From CAKUFA01 sp963618735 (GTDB taxonomy: Bacteria; Bacillota; Clostridia; Christensenellales; Aristaeellaceae), in contig CAVEUM010000005.1 in the NCBI GenBank assembly GCA_963618735.1, positions 38,994 to 102,993 of the forward strand: a DNA stretch of 64,000 nt, given 5' to 3'. The position numbers and the translations under genes were made by a program. Within the stretch, counting starts at the first letter, position 1. The number at the start of each line of letters is the position of its first letter. Positions 43,949 through 52,655 of this stretch are shown one piece after another. The notes beneath the pieces were generated by a model that saw only the letters and a program-made list of their open reading frames with translations, had not been told where the DNA came from and made no database searches.

Positions 43949-44863
43949 ATGAAGCGAGCACTTGCTCTTCTTTTTGCCCTGATGATGCTCTGTTCCTCCG
44001 CCCTTGCTGAGGATGCGGTTGTTACGGAAGCTGCTGAAGCTGAAGATGCTCTCACGGATGCCACTGGTTTTACCCCCATCCCCTGGGATGCTGAGGTGAT
44101 GCCCTATGCGCCCCACGAGGAATGCTATCTCCCCGACAATGCAGGCTACCACGATGATTCCCTGGATATCCGCATTGAAACCTTCCGTCGGGATGACACC
44201 ACCGTGATGGCCGTGTATGTCACCGTGGCAGATGCCAGCCAGATTCGCACTGGTATTGCAGGCAACTGGCGCACCAAGCGCACCGCCCCCGTCAGCAAAA
44301 CGCTGGAAAAGTACGGCGGCGTGCTCGGCATCAACGGCGACTACTACACCTATCATTCCCAGGGCATTGTGGTGCGCAACACGGAGCAGATTCGCTTCAA
44401 TCCCGTGGCCGGCCGTGAAACCCTGATTATCGATGAGAACGGCGATTTCACCATTCTCAGCCCCACTTCGAAGGAAGCCTTCAACAACTTTGAGGGCACC
44501 GTGGTGCATGCCTTCTGCTTTGGCCCCGGCCTGGTGATTGACGGTGAACCGCTGACGGATCTTTCCACCGTTACCATGGACAACGGCAAGGGGAAGAAAA
44601 CCCAGCGCATCGCTATTGGTCAGTTGGGTCACCTGTCCTACCTGATTCTCACCTGTGAAGGCCCGGAAAACAAGGATTCCGTTGGTTTTGATTTGCTGCA
44701 GATGGCCGCACTGTGCAAGGAAATGGGCTGCATTAACGCCTACAACCTGGACGGCGGCTCTTCCTCCACCGTTGCTATGCGCGGTGAAAAGATCAACGCC
44801 ACCTCCTCCCACAAGGTTCGCTCCGTCAGCGATATTATCTTCTTCGCAACGCTGGTACCTTAA
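43949..44863 (+). CDS. Secreted phosphodiester glycosidase-family protein (NAGPA/DUF2233)
   Basis: The 304-residue protein has a signal peptide (cleavage near residue 21 after SSALA) and the NAGPA domain with GVLGINGDYYTY and NLDGGSSSTVAMRG, the family's active-site signature. In animals NAGPA uncovers mannose-6-phosphate; the bacterial proteins are thought to act on phosphodiester-linked sugars such as wall polymers, but this is not proven. I placed the start at 43949 after GGAGAGTG; the longer frame has no signal peptide at its start. Confidence 0.85.
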   Translation: MKRALALLFALMMLCSSALAEDAVVTEAAEAEDALTDATGFTPIPWDAEVMPYAPHEECYLPDNAGYHDDSLDIRIETFRRDDTTVMAVYVTVADASQIRTGIAGNWRTKRTAPVSKTLEKYGGVLGINGDYYTYHSQGIVVRNTEQIRFNPVAGRETLIIDENGDFTILSPTSKEAFNNFEGTVVHAFCFGPGLVIDGEPLTDLSTVTMDNGKGKKTQRIAIGQLGHLSYLILTCEGPENKDSVGFDLLQMAALCKEMGCINAYNLDGGSSSTVAMRGEKINATSSHKVRSVSDIIFFATLVP

Positions 44864-44884
44864 AGAGCATCGCAAAAATCACAC

Positions 44885-44924
44885 AAAAAAGGATTCACCG
44901 CGCAACAGCAGTGAATCCTTTTTG
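44885..44924. terminator. Bidirectional terminator between the NAGPA-like gene and divIVA
   Basis: AAAAAGGATTCAC and GTGAATCCTTTTT form a 13-bp stem between convergent genes. Confidence 0.85.
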
Positions 44925-44951
44925 TATGCCGCGAGGGCACGGTACGTTTTC

Positions 44952-45476
44952 TCAGAACAGGTTGGAAGCCTTTTCGATGGCTTCCTGCTGTGCCTGCAGA
45001 AGAGCCTCAAAGTTCTTGCGATACTCTGCAGCTGCGGCGCGCAGGTCTGCCACCTGACGGGTCAGATTTTCCTTGTCGCCAGTCAGATCCTTCAGCTGCT
45101 CATCAGCCTTCTCCTGTGCCTTGGCAAGGATCTCATCGGCCTCGGCCTGTGCCTTCTCCAGGGTCTCGTTCTTCAGCTTCTGTGCCATCTCCAGGATTTC
45201 CAGAGCGTCCTTGTTGGAGGAAGCCTGTGCGGGAGCGGCAGCCTTGGGGGCAGCGTAGGGATTTGCCTGTACAGGACGCACCACCTGGGTGGCAGCAGGT
45301 ACATTCGCGGCAGCCTTTGCCGTTGCCAGCTGCTGCTGCAGAGACTGCTTTTCATCCAGCAGGCGGGCCATTTCATCCATGATGTCATCCAGGAAGCCGT
45401 CCACTTCCTTGGGATCGTAGCCGCGGGCAATGACCTTGAATTCCTTGGTTTCAATCATTTCAATCGTTACAGCCAT
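44952..45476 (-). CDS. divIVA: DivIVA-like cell-division protein
   Basis: This 174-residue coiled-coil protein binds curved membrane at poles and septa. The N-terminal lipid-binding motif and coiled coil (FKVIARGYDPKEVDGFLDDI) are typical. A Pro/Ala linker (about residues 65-85) joins a second coiled coil rich in Ala, Glu and Lys. It is the last gene of the sepF cluster, its usual place in Bacillota. AAAGGAG lies 9 nt before the ATG. Confidence 0.94.
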   Translation of the reverse strand: MAVTIEMIETKEFKVIARGYDPKEVDGFLDDIMDEMARLLDEKQSLQQQLATAKAAANVPAATQVVRPVQANPYAAPKAAAPAQASSNKDALEILEMAQKLKNETLEKAQAEADEILAKAQEKADEQLKDLTGDKENLTRQVADLRAAAAEYRKNFEALLQAQQEAIEKASNLF

Positions 45477-45517
45477 GGGATCTTACTCCTTTCAACTATC
45501 GCGCCGAAGCGCACTGT

Positions 45518-46258
45518 CTATCTGCTAAAGATCTCAAGAACCACCGGAAGGCGATCCTTGCGCGTAGGGTCTCCTATTTCCAGCAGGCGAATGCGGCCAA
45601 AATGCCGCACGCTGATCAGCTGCCCCGGGCTCAGAAGCCTGTCCACCCTCTCTTCCATCTGATGATCCACCATCACCAGACCCTGACGGATGACCTCTGA
45701 TGCCTTGCTTCTGCTCAGCTTCATGCCGCTTGAAAGAATGCAATCCAGCCGCGGCGACGGCACGGTATCCCGCAGCATGGTTCCCTTTGGCGGTTCAATG
45801 CTGGGGGGATTCTCCATGACCCGCACCGTAATGGACGTGCGTCCCGCCTTTTCCCATTCCATGGGCAAGCGCCGTGCTACCTCCGGAAGGGCGCACAGCC
45901 ATGCGCGGCCATCCTCCGCAACCAGGTCGCCAAAGTAGCTTCGATCAATGCCCAGCGCCATCAGGCTGCCAAACAGATCGCTGTGCTCCACCGTGGCAAA
46001 CTTGCTGTTCCACCGAATTTCCAGCCATTCATAGGTGTAAACAGGCGCATCCTCCTCAGGATGAAAGCAAGCCTGTGCACGCTCGCATCCTTCCCAGCCG
46101 CCATCAAAGCTGACAGAAACGCCTGCGTCTTTCGCGGCCATTCTTGCCTGCTGCTGTTCCTCGGCCGCCACAAATCGCCCCGGGCAGGGTCGAAACTGCT
46201 TCTCGGCACGGGTTGCCTCCTGCTTCAATCGCAGGAGAAGCGGTTCATCTGTGCGCAT
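45518..46258 (-). CDS. ylmH: YlmH-type S4 RNA-binding protein
   Basis: The 246-residue protein has an N-terminal YlmH domain and a C-terminal S4 domain (RLDCILSSGMKLSRSKASEVIRQG). Homologues act in ribosome rescue (RqcP-like) and are linked to division in streptococci. Its ATG overlaps the yggT stop by 1 nt (TGATG). A longer frame upstream lies within yggT and is rejected. Confidence 0.9.
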   Translation of the reverse strand: MRTDEPLLLRLKQEATRAEKQFRPCPGRFVAAEEQQQARMAAKDAGVSVSFDGGWEGCERAQACFHPEEDAPVYTYEWLEIRWNSKFATVEHSDLFGSLMALGIDRSYFGDLVAEDGRAWLCALPEVARRLPMEWEKAGRTSITVRVMENPPSIEPPKGTMLRDTVPSPRLDCILSSGMKLSRSKASEVIRQGLVMVDHQMEERVDRLLSPGQLISVRHFGRIRLLEIGDPTRKDRLPVVLEIFSR

Positions 46259-46533
46259 CACCAGAAAATGCTCACAAAGCTGGTCAGCAGTCTGGAAACC
46301 AGCTCCACCAGCAGCCAAGCCACCACAGGCGACCAGTCAAAGATCTGCCACCGTGCAGGGAGCTTTGCCACCAGCACCCGACGAATGGGGGTCAGCACAG
46401 GCTCCACAATGCGCTTGAGCAGCTCCGTCCAGCGATTTGCCGCCGGCTTGAGCCAGCTCAAAAGCACATACAGCAGCAGGCATACATCAAACAGCCACAG
46501 AATAGCACGAATGATCTTATACAGCATCAGCAT
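46258..46533 (-). CDS. yggT: YggT/YlmG-family membrane protein
   Basis: This 91-residue protein has two membrane helices (about residues 5-24 and 65-88) and the family pattern LSWLKPAANRW with LKRIVEPVLTPIRR. It is a conserved neighbour of sepF, with a role in osmotic shock and septal organisation suggested in other species. It overlaps ylmH by one base. Confidence 0.9.
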   Translation of the reverse strand: MLMLYKIIRAILWLFDVCLLLYVLLSWLKPAANRWTELLKRIVEPVLTPIRRVLVAKLPARWQIFDWSPVVAWLLVELVSRLLTSFVSIFW

Positions 46534-46581
46534 CCGCCAATCCCCTCACTTTCTTCAAGTCGTACGCAAATTGCATCACGT

Positions 46582-47754
46582 TCACTGGCCATAACTCTGC
46601 TCGCCCTGGGGATGACGCATGGTGGCGTACACTCCGCGGCGGGTATCGGAATTATAGGAACCCTGACGTTCTGTCCGCTGGGTTTGATCCATGCGAACCG
46701 TAGACTCACGATTCGTGAACGACATTTTCGATGTGCGGTTCATGCTCTGCGGACGGAAGCCCGTTGTCTGATAAGGCTCCTGCTGCTGCTCCCAGCGGCG
46801 ATCCGGCACATATGCGCCCCGCTCCTGGCGGTAGCTTTCCTGAGAATCGTCCATCTCAGGCATCTGCATGCTGTCCCGCTCATTCCAGTGGGCAAAGGAC
46901 TTATCCTGCATCACCAGCACCGTTTTCGGTGCGATGAGGTATGCGCGCTTCACCTGGGTGATTTTCGTCAGGGAGCACTCCAGCGTAAAGGCCGCGCCAG
47001 CCAGCATATCCAAGCAGCGCTGCACATCCGCCTCGTTGGCAATGCTCTCCGTATTCACAATGACGCTTTCTCCATTCCGCATAAATTCAATAATGCGGAA
47101 GCAAGCCGCCACGCTCACCAGCTGCACAATGCGCTCCACGTGGTTATAGCTGCGGCGATCTTCGTCAACAAAGTTGCTGCCGGGCATGTAGCTGATGTTA
47201 TCGGGTGCCTGCTGGGCAGGCTGCTGATCCATAGGAGCATAAGGCTGCTGGTAGCTCGTCTGCTGCATAGGCTGCTGGTAACCCTGATCCATGGGAGCGT
47301 AAGGCTGCTGATAGCTCGTCTGCTGCATAGGCTGCTGGTAACCCTGATCCATGGGAGCGTAAGACTGCTGATAGCTCGTCTGCTGCATGGGCTGCTGATA
47401 GCCGCCCATGTTACCGTTCATCCCACCATTCCACGTCTCCTGCTGGGGCATGGTCTGGGTAAAGCCGCCCTGCTGAGGAACATAATTCTGCGGCTGGGTC
47501 TGCTGCATCTGGCCGTCCATGGCCTGAAAGCGACCTGTCATGCCGCTGGACGTGCGGGGCTGGGACTGGGTAGCCTGCTGAACAGGAATGCTCTGCGTAG
47601 AGAAAATGCTCCGTCCCTGAACCTTTCCCGGACGGTAACCGCTGGTTCCGCCATTGGCCATGTTGGACACAACCTCAGGCTCTTCCTGCCTGTTTCCCCA
47701 TCCCTTCCCGTTTACGCGGTTCAGCAAGGAATCCTTAAGTTCCTTGAATGTCAT
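46582..47754 (-). CDS. sepF: Cell-division protein SepF with Gln-rich repeat insert
   Basis: SepF ties FtsZ to the membrane. This product is 390 residues, against about 150 in most species. The membrane-targeting helix (MTFKELKDSLLNRV) is followed by a Gln/Met/Gly-rich linker of about 180 residues with three tandem copies of a 20-residue unit (GYQQPMQQTSYQQPYAPMDQ, first copy with S for P). The SepF core (RIVQLVSVAACFRIIEF...) is at about residues 205-285, then a Gln/Arg-rich tail of about 100 residues. The start at 47754 has GGAGG 7 nt upstream. The order yggS-sepF-yggT-ylmH-divIVA supports the assignment. Confidence 0.92.
   Translation of the reverse strand: MTFKELKDSLLNRVNGKGWGNRQEEPEVVSNMANGGTSGYRPGKVQGRSIFSTQSIPVQQATQSQPRTSSGMTGRFQAMDGQMQQTQPQNYVPQQGGFTQTMPQQETWNGGMNGNMGGYQQPMQQTSYQQSYAPMDQGYQQPMQQTSYQQPYAPMDQGYQQPMQQTSYQQPYAPMDQQPAQQAPDNISYMPGSNFVDEDRRSYNHVERIVQLVSVAACFRIIEFMRNGESVIVNTESIANEADVQRCLDMLAGAAFTLECSLTKITQVKRAYLIAPKTVLVMQDKSFAHWNERDSMQMPEMDDSQESYRQERGAYVPDRRWEQQQEPYQTTGFRPQSMNRTSKMSFTNRESTVRMDQTQRTERQGSYNSDTRRGVYATMRHPQGEQSYGQ
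47223..47402 (-). repeat. Three 60-bp tandem repeats in sepF
   Basis: Three 60-bp units (47223-47282, 47283-47342, 47343-47402) encode the Gln-rich 20-residue repeats. They are nearly identical, so recent slippage or unequal crossover is likely. Confidence 0.85.
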
Positions 47755-47783
47755 CTTTGATCCTCCCATGTTTGCTCGGGCAC

Positions 47784-48488
47784 TCAAACCTTCAGGTCAT
47801 AGCTCCGTGGGCCGAACAGCGCGCTGCCGATGCGTACCATCGTTGCGCCGTGGCGTGCCGCGATTTTATAGTCTCCGGACATGCCCATGGAAAGCTCCTC
47901 CATTGCAACCCCGTCAATACCTTCATCCCGAAGGTGCTCAAACAAGGTGCGCATATCGGCAAACAGTCCGGACAGTCGTTCTTCGTCATCCATTTTAGGC
48001 ATCACCGCCATAAGCCCTTGAACCTTCAGCCCCGGCAGCTTCGCCACATCCCTTAGCAATTGCTCCGCCTCTTCCGGCAGAACGCCGCCCTTCTGCGGCT
48101 CTCCTACAGGGCTCACCTGCAGGAGCACAGGCATCACCCGTCCGTGCTTCTGCGCCTGACGGTCGATTTCCTCAGCTAAGGACAGCCTGTCCAGAGAGTG
48201 GATCAGGCATACATGTTCTATTATATATTTAACTTTGTTGCTTTGCAACCTGCCAATGAGGTGAATGCGAAATTTTTCTTCCAGCGCAGGAAGCTTTTCG
48301 ACCACTTCCTGCACCCTGTTTTCCCCAATATCCACCTGACCCAGCTCCTGCAGGGGCAAAATCATCTCCACGGGATGGGTCTTGGTGACCGCGATGATCT
48401 TCGGTGCAGGGTAGCCGCCCTTGCCCGCTTCCGTCTGAACCTCCCGGCGGATTTTCTCCAGACGTTCTTTCAATAGCGCTTCATCCAT
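47784..48488 (-). CDS. yggS: YggS-family pyridoxal-phosphate homeostasis protein
   Basis: The 234-residue protein is the alanine-racemase N-like TIM barrel that binds PLP. The PLP Lys lies in AVTKTHP (about residue 36), with GENRVQE and a HLIGRLQSNK segment. A GMSGDYKIAARHGATMVRIG phosphate-binding region ends it. I placed the start at 48488, after GAGGAGG. It normally precedes sepF in Bacillota. Confidence 0.94.
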   Translation of the reverse strand: MDEALLKERLEKIRREVQTEAGKGGYPAPKIIAVTKTHPVEMILPLQELGQVDIGENRVQEVVEKLPALEEKFRIHLIGRLQSNKVKYIIEHVCLIHSLDRLSLAEEIDRQAQKHGRVMPVLLQVSPVGEPQKGGVLPEEAEQLLRDVAKLPGLKVQGLMAVMPKMDDEERLSGLFADMRTLFEHLRDEGIDGVAMEELSMGMSGDYKIAARHGATMVRIGSALFGPRSYDLKV

Positions 48489-48517
48489 GTTTGCAGCCTC
48501 CTCAAGGATCCGTGTCC

Positions 48518-49738
48518 TCAATAAAGCACCACCGTTTGTCCCTCGTAGAGCAGACCCTGCTGGAGGGCAGTTACGTAAACGTTATCCCCATCCTGAAGGA
48601 GAACGTTCACAGGGATAAAGATGCGGTTGGTGCCATCCAGTACCACCACGCCCGTAGCGCCCTCATAGGTGTAAATAGCGCGGGACGGTACCATCAGGCT
48701 CTGCACATACTCGCCCAGCTCCGCCGTGCAGGTACGGGTATACAGCATGGACGCAACAGGTGCTTCCACACTCAGCCGCACCAGCAGCTCACCGCCGGAG
48801 CGGGTGGAAGATTCCACCGTAGCGGAAACCTGCATGTTTTCGTACTTTTCCAGCTTCAGCTCATAGGTCTGGCCATCCACGGGATTCCACTCGGAATCCT
48901 TGGCCAGGAAGAGCACATACCACTTTCCATCACGCACCATGCGATAAATGGTGGTCTTGCTCTTTTGGGCGGACGTCTGCTCGGGCTTGGTGCCCTGATA
49001 CATCCTGCGAACCTCTGCAGGGGAGAAATTCGCGTAGGTCTCCGCTGTCAGGCTATACTCATAGCCATCGGAATAGAAGCTGACGATGCCTTCCTCTGTT
49101 GCCACGTACTGCTTGGTCCAGCTGCTGATTCGCTGCAGCTGAGACTGCTCGTCATCGTACAGTCGGCTCAGTCTTTGATCGGTGGAATACTTCTTTTTGA
49201 AATACTGCTGCCAGGCATCCACGGCAGCTTCCAGCAAGGATTCCTGATTCAGCAGATTACCCCGCTGGCCGGACATCATCTGGCGGAATTCTCTGGCGCG
49301 ATCCAGCACGTCACTGCGGAGCTGATCCATTTTCGCATCCGTGGTGGTTTCCGCCTCCAGCAGCTGCACCTGATAGGTCTTGATGGAATCGCGGTAATTC
49401 TGCAAGGTGGTCATTTCCTTGGTGCTGTAGCTGGTGGAATACACATTGCAAATGCTGGTACCCACAGACACTGTGGATCCTTCCTGGGCTACATAGTCAA
49501 TGCTGGAAATGCTGTCTGCATCGTAGGGCACCTCATCGCGAACGATCAGACAGTCGCCGGAATAGCGTGCACCCAGCGTACCTGCCTGTATGGTGGCGTA
49601 GGCGGCGGTTTGCGGTGCAAAGGCGCTGTAAACATACCACGCTGCAAAACCCACTGCCACAATCACAAGAATGATCTGCCACAGCTGCATTTTCTTTTTC
49701 TTTGGCTTATACGGCTGAGGCGGTGTCATCTGATACAT
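48518..49738 (-). CDS. HlyD-like membrane protein of the sepF cluster
   Basis: The 406-residue protein has a short cytoplasmic N terminus, one membrane helix (about residues 19-42) and an extracellular part with a beta-lipoyl-like stretch (VAQEGSTVSVGTSICNVYS), a coiled coil (about residues 110-205) and beta strands again. This order is that of HlyD-type adaptors. Clostridia often keep such a gene beside sepF, and its role is unknown. No ABC transporter or efflux pump is adjacent. Confidence 0.75.
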   Translation of the reverse strand: MYQMTPPQPYKPKKKKMQLWQIILVIVAVGFAAWYVYSAFAPQTAAYATIQAGTLGARYSGDCLIVRDEVPYDADSISSIDYVAQEGSTVSVGTSICNVYSTSYSTKEMTTLQNYRDSIKTYQVQLLEAETTTDAKMDQLRSDVLDRAREFRQMMSGQRGNLLNQESLLEAAVDAWQQYFKKKYSTDQRLSRLYDDEQSQLQRISSWTKQYVATEEGIVSFYSDGYEYSLTAETYANFSPAEVRRMYQGTKPEQTSAQKSKTTIYRMVRDGKWYVLFLAKDSEWNPVDGQTYELKLEKYENMQVSATVESSTRSGGELLVRLSVEAPVASMLYTRTCTAELGEYVQSLMVPSRAIYTYEGATGVVVLDGTNRIFIPVNVLLQDGDNVYVTALQQGLLYEGQTVVLY

Positions 49739-49803
49739 AGCATGCTCCCTTCAAAGGTCTTCTATTGGTAAAAAAGCATCGTCTTTAACAGAAAGTTTTT
49801 CCG

Positions 49804-50547
49804 TCACCCTTCTGTCTGCTCCATTTTTTCCCGCAGCTTTGCAAGCATCTTCCGCTCCATGCGGCTCACCTGCATTTGGCTAACGCCCATCTCCCTGGCA
49901 CATTCCCGCTGACCCTTGCGCTGGATGTAGCGCATTTCCATTAGTGCCTGCTCCTTCACGGTCAGCTGTGCTTTCACCCAGCAGAGCCAATCGCCCTGTT
50001 CCACCTGCTCATAGCCCTGCTCCATCATGCCCAGCCTTTCTTCCAGCTTCTGTGCATCCTCCTGGGAGGAAGACATTTCAGAAAGGGAGGACACCTGTGC
50101 CGCGCTGCGCTGATCCAACAGCTCCAGCAGTGCATCAGGGGTGATATCCATGGCGCGTGCAATTTCCATCATGGAAGGTTCGCGCTGAAGGCTTTGCGTC
50201 AGTTTCTCCTGCACCTGCTGCATGCGGCGCAGTTCACTTCGCGTATCCCGGCTCAGCCGAATGGTCGTGCTTTTGTCCCGCAGGTAGTTCCGAACCTCGC
50301 CTGCGATGGTCGGCGTCGCATAGGTAGAAAATCGAAGTCCGCGGCCTACTTCAAACCGCTCCACCGCCTTCACCAGCGCCATAGCCGCCACTTGCTCCAG
50401 ATCCTCTGTTTCCGCGCCGCGTCCAGTGAACTTTCCGGCAATAGCGCGGCTGAGGGGAAGATAACCTTCCACCAGCGTATCACGGTCTTCCGTTGAAGGA
50501 TTTGCCGCATAGCGCGCCCACACCGTATCCCATACGCTGTCATTCAT
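49804..50547 (-). CDS. SigB/F/G-type RNA polymerase sigma factor
   Basis: The 247-residue sigma factor has region 2 (LEQVAAMALVKAVERFE, then FSTYATPTIAGEVRNYLRD), region 3 and a helix-turn-helix region 4 (QRECAREMGVSQMQVSRMERK). This is the group 3 type that includes SigB, SigF and SigG. The RsbW-like protein gene is 12 nt upstream and presumably its regulator. No RsbV or SpoIIAA gene is in the window, so SigF is not supported and SigB-like stress control is only inferred. Confidence 0.85.
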   Translation of the reverse strand: MNDSVWDTVWARYAANPSTEDRDTLVEGYLPLSRAIAGKFTGRGAETEDLEQVAAMALVKAVERFEVGRGLRFSTYATPTIAGEVRNYLRDKSTTIRLSRDTRSELRRMQQVQEKLTQSLQREPSMMEIARAMDITPDALLELLDQRSAAQVSSLSEMSSSQEDAQKLEERLGMMEQGYEQVEQGDWLCWVKAQLTVKEQALMEMRYIQRKGQRECAREMGVSQMQVSRMERKMLAKLREKMEQTEG

Positions 50548-50559
50548 GGGCGCACCCCC

Positions 50560-50949
50560 TTACGCCCCGACCCGGGGCACAGCCAGATCAATGCGGCAGA
50601 TGCATCCTCCGGCAGTGGTGGTCAGGTGCACCCTGGGGGCCAAGGTTTCCAGCACTGCCTGCATCACGGGAACTTCATCCGCATCCCCATGACCATCGTG
50701 AAGCATTTCCGCTTCAATGCTCACCTGCAGATAGGTGTCATCCTCGCCGATGGTCACGTGCAGGTTTTCCACCGGCACGCCCTGATGCAGAAGACAATCG
50801 CAGCTCTCGTCCGCCGCCATACGAAGGTCATCCATGGTGTCTACATCCAAATCCTTCAGGATGGCAGCACCGCCCAGCGCCGTGCGGATTACCAGCGCAT
50901 ACGCCCTGTCCCCGGGCACAGTCAACCGAATGGTCTTCCCGTCTGCCAT
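50560..50949 (-). CDS. RsbW/SpoIIAB-like anti-sigma factor, degenerate ATP site
   Basis: The 129-residue protein lies immediately before the sigma gene, as anti-sigma kinases do. Its fold pattern matches the HATPase domain: a helix with DDLRMAADESCDCL where the N-box (usually E-A-C-x-N) would be, and strands following. The N-box Asn is replaced (ESCDC), and no clear DxGxG box follows; the segment reads EMLHDGHGD. So ATP binding may be lost. It could still bind sigma. The identity rests on the position and overall pattern. Confidence 0.65.
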   Translation of the reverse strand: MADGKTIRLTVPGDRAYALVIRTALGGAAILKDLDVDTMDDLRMAADESCDCLLHQGVPVENLHVTIGEDDTYLQVSIEAEMLHDGHGDADEVPVMQAVLETLAPRVHLTTTAGGCICRIDLAVPRVGA

Positions 50950-50974
50950 GCTACACCCTCCTTCGGATCAAATT

Positions 50975-51003
50975 ATGATACCACATTCCCCGTACCTTGG
51001 CAA
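50975..51003 (-). promoter_or_regulatory. Promoter of the anti-sigma/sigma operon
   Basis: On the minus strand TTGCCA (51003-50998), 17 nt, TATCAT (50980-50975), 26 nt before the start codon. The operon may run to divIVA. Confidence 0.65.
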
Positions 51004-51053
51004 GCCAATGCAGAAAGTGCGGCTGTTTTGCTGCTTTGCTGCTTTGCGGGAGG

Positions 51054-51204
51054 NNNNNNNNNNNNNNNNNNNNNNNNNNNNNNNNNNNNNNNNNNNNNNN
51101 NNNNNNNNNNNNNNNNNNNNNNNNNNNNNNNNNNNNNNNNNNNNNNNNNNNNNNNNNNNNNNNNNNNNNNNNNNNNNNNNNNNNNNNNNNNNNNNNNNNN
51201 NNNN
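51054..51204. other. Assembly gap (151 N) in a short-repeat region
   Basis: Both edges carry CGGCTGTTTTGC and GGGAGG, so the gap seems to lie in a tandem repeat. The 370-nt stretch 50950-51319 holds the promoter above, the gap, and a hairpin (CGCTTT and AAAGCG, 51231-51246) that may end lysC transcription. No gene is seen. Confidence 0.9.
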
Positions 51205-51319
51205 CGGCTGTTTTGCGGGAGGCAAGAAACCGCTTTGAAAAGCGTTTTCTCTCCTCCCGTGCCCTCCTCTTTTCCCTAAACTTTCATAGGGGTGTATTGA
51301 CGCATATCGTCCGCGACCG

Positions 51320-52636
51320 TTACAGCACGAATTCCTTGTAAATGGCCTTGATGGTAGTTTCAAAGTCCTTGTCGTCCACGCCGACCAGAATAGACAACTC
51401 GCTGGAGCCCTGGTCGATCATGCGAACGTTCACGCCGGCGCCGGACATGGCAGCAAACAACCTTGCAGCAGTACCGCAGTTGTGCACCATGCCTCGGCCA
51501 ACCGTGGCAATAATGGACATGTCATCATGAATGTTCACCACATCTGCGCCCGTGGTTTCAAAAATGCGGCTCACCACCTGATCCCGCTTCCCCTGCAGGG
51601 AGGTACCTTCCACCACAACGCACATGGTATCAATGCCTGTGGGCATATGCTCGAAGGAAACGCCTTCCTCCTCCAGCACTTGAAGCACCTTGCGGCCAAA
51701 GCCGATTTCAGCGTTCATCATAGCCTTTTCCACAGCAATAACGCTGAAGCCCTTGCGGCCCGCAATGCCTGTGATGGTAGGCGTATCGGTTTCGGGCGGC
51801 ATATCCAGCGCAATCACCGTGCCGGGATGGGTGGGATCGTTGGTATTGCGGATATTGGTGGGGATGCCCGCCTTGTGCACCGGGAACATGGCATCCTCGT
51901 GAAGAACAGACGCGCCCATGTAGCTCAATTCGCGAAGTTCCCGATAGGTGATGGACGAGATTTCGCGGGGATGCTCCACCACGCGGGGGTCTGCCATCAG
52001 GAAGCCGCTGACATCGGTCCAGTTCTCATACACGTCAGCATTCACTGCGCGTGAAACAAGGGCACCTGTAATGTCGCTTCCGCCGCGGCTGAAGGTATGA
52101 ATGGTACCATCGGGCTTTGCGCCATAGAAGCCAGGGACAACCGTCGGCTTTCCATCCGCCAGAAGCTCCGCCATGCGGCGATTGGTCTCTTCCGCCAGAA
52201 AATTCCCATTCTCATCAAAGCATACAGCTCTGGCAGCATCCAGGAAATCCCATCCAAGATAATCTGCCAGCAGCATGCCGTTCAGATATTCACCTCGGCT
52301 GGCGCAATAATCCTTGCCGGCACCTGCAGCGATCTTCTCATTGATTTCATCCAGTGCCGTACCCAGGTCAGTGGTCAGCCCCAGCTCTTCCGCAATGTCC
52401 ATATAGCGGGCTGCGATGCAGTCAAAGGTTTCCTGATAATCTTCCCCTGCCGCATTCTGGTTATAGCAGCGATACAGCAGGTCAGTCACCTTGTCGTCTT
52501 CCTGAAAGCGTCTGCCGGGGGCAGAAGGAACCACATAGCAGCGTGCGCTGTCCAGCTCCAGAATATGGCGAACCTTGGCAAACTGGCCTGCGTCCGCCAG
52601 GGAGCTTCCGCCGAACTTCGTTACAATCTTCTTCAT
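51320..52636 (-). CDS. lysC: Aspartate kinase
   Basis: The 438-residue enzyme phosphorylates aspartate, the first step towards lysine, threonine and methionine. It has KFGGSSLAD at the N terminus, SRGGSDITGA in the kinase domain and two C-terminal ACT domains (about residues 300-435) for feedback control. No homoserine dehydrogenase domain is fused. GAGGAG precedes the ATG. It is the last gene of a run from recD2. No lysine riboswitch or T-box is visible in the short spacer upstream. Confidence 0.93.
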   Translation of the reverse strand: MKKIVTKFGGSSLADAGQFAKVRHILELDSARCYVVPSAPGRRFQEDDKVTDLLYRCYNQNAAGEDYQETFDCIAARYMDIAEELGLTTDLGTALDEINEKIAAGAGKDYCASRGEYLNGMLLADYLGWDFLDAARAVCFDENGNFLAEETNRRMAELLADGKPTVVPGFYGAKPDGTIHTFSRGGSDITGALVSRAVNADVYENWTDVSGFLMADPRVVEHPREISSITYRELRELSYMGASVLHEDAMFPVHKAGIPTNIRNTNDPTHPGTVIALDMPPETDTPTITGIAGRKGFSVIAVEKAMMNAEIGFGRKVLQVLEEEGVSFEHMPTGIDTMCVVVEGTSLQGKRDQVVSRIFETTGADVVNIHDDMSIIATVGRGMVHNCGTAARLFAAMSGAGVNVRMIDQGSSELSILVGVDDKDFETTIKAIYKEFVL

Positions 52637-52655
52637 ATTCTTCTCTCCTCTGCCT

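Noticed and set aside
49804..50949. Sporulation SpoIIAB-SigF operon
   Set aside because: No spoIIAA is present before the pair, no other sporulation genes are seen, and the ATP site is degenerate.
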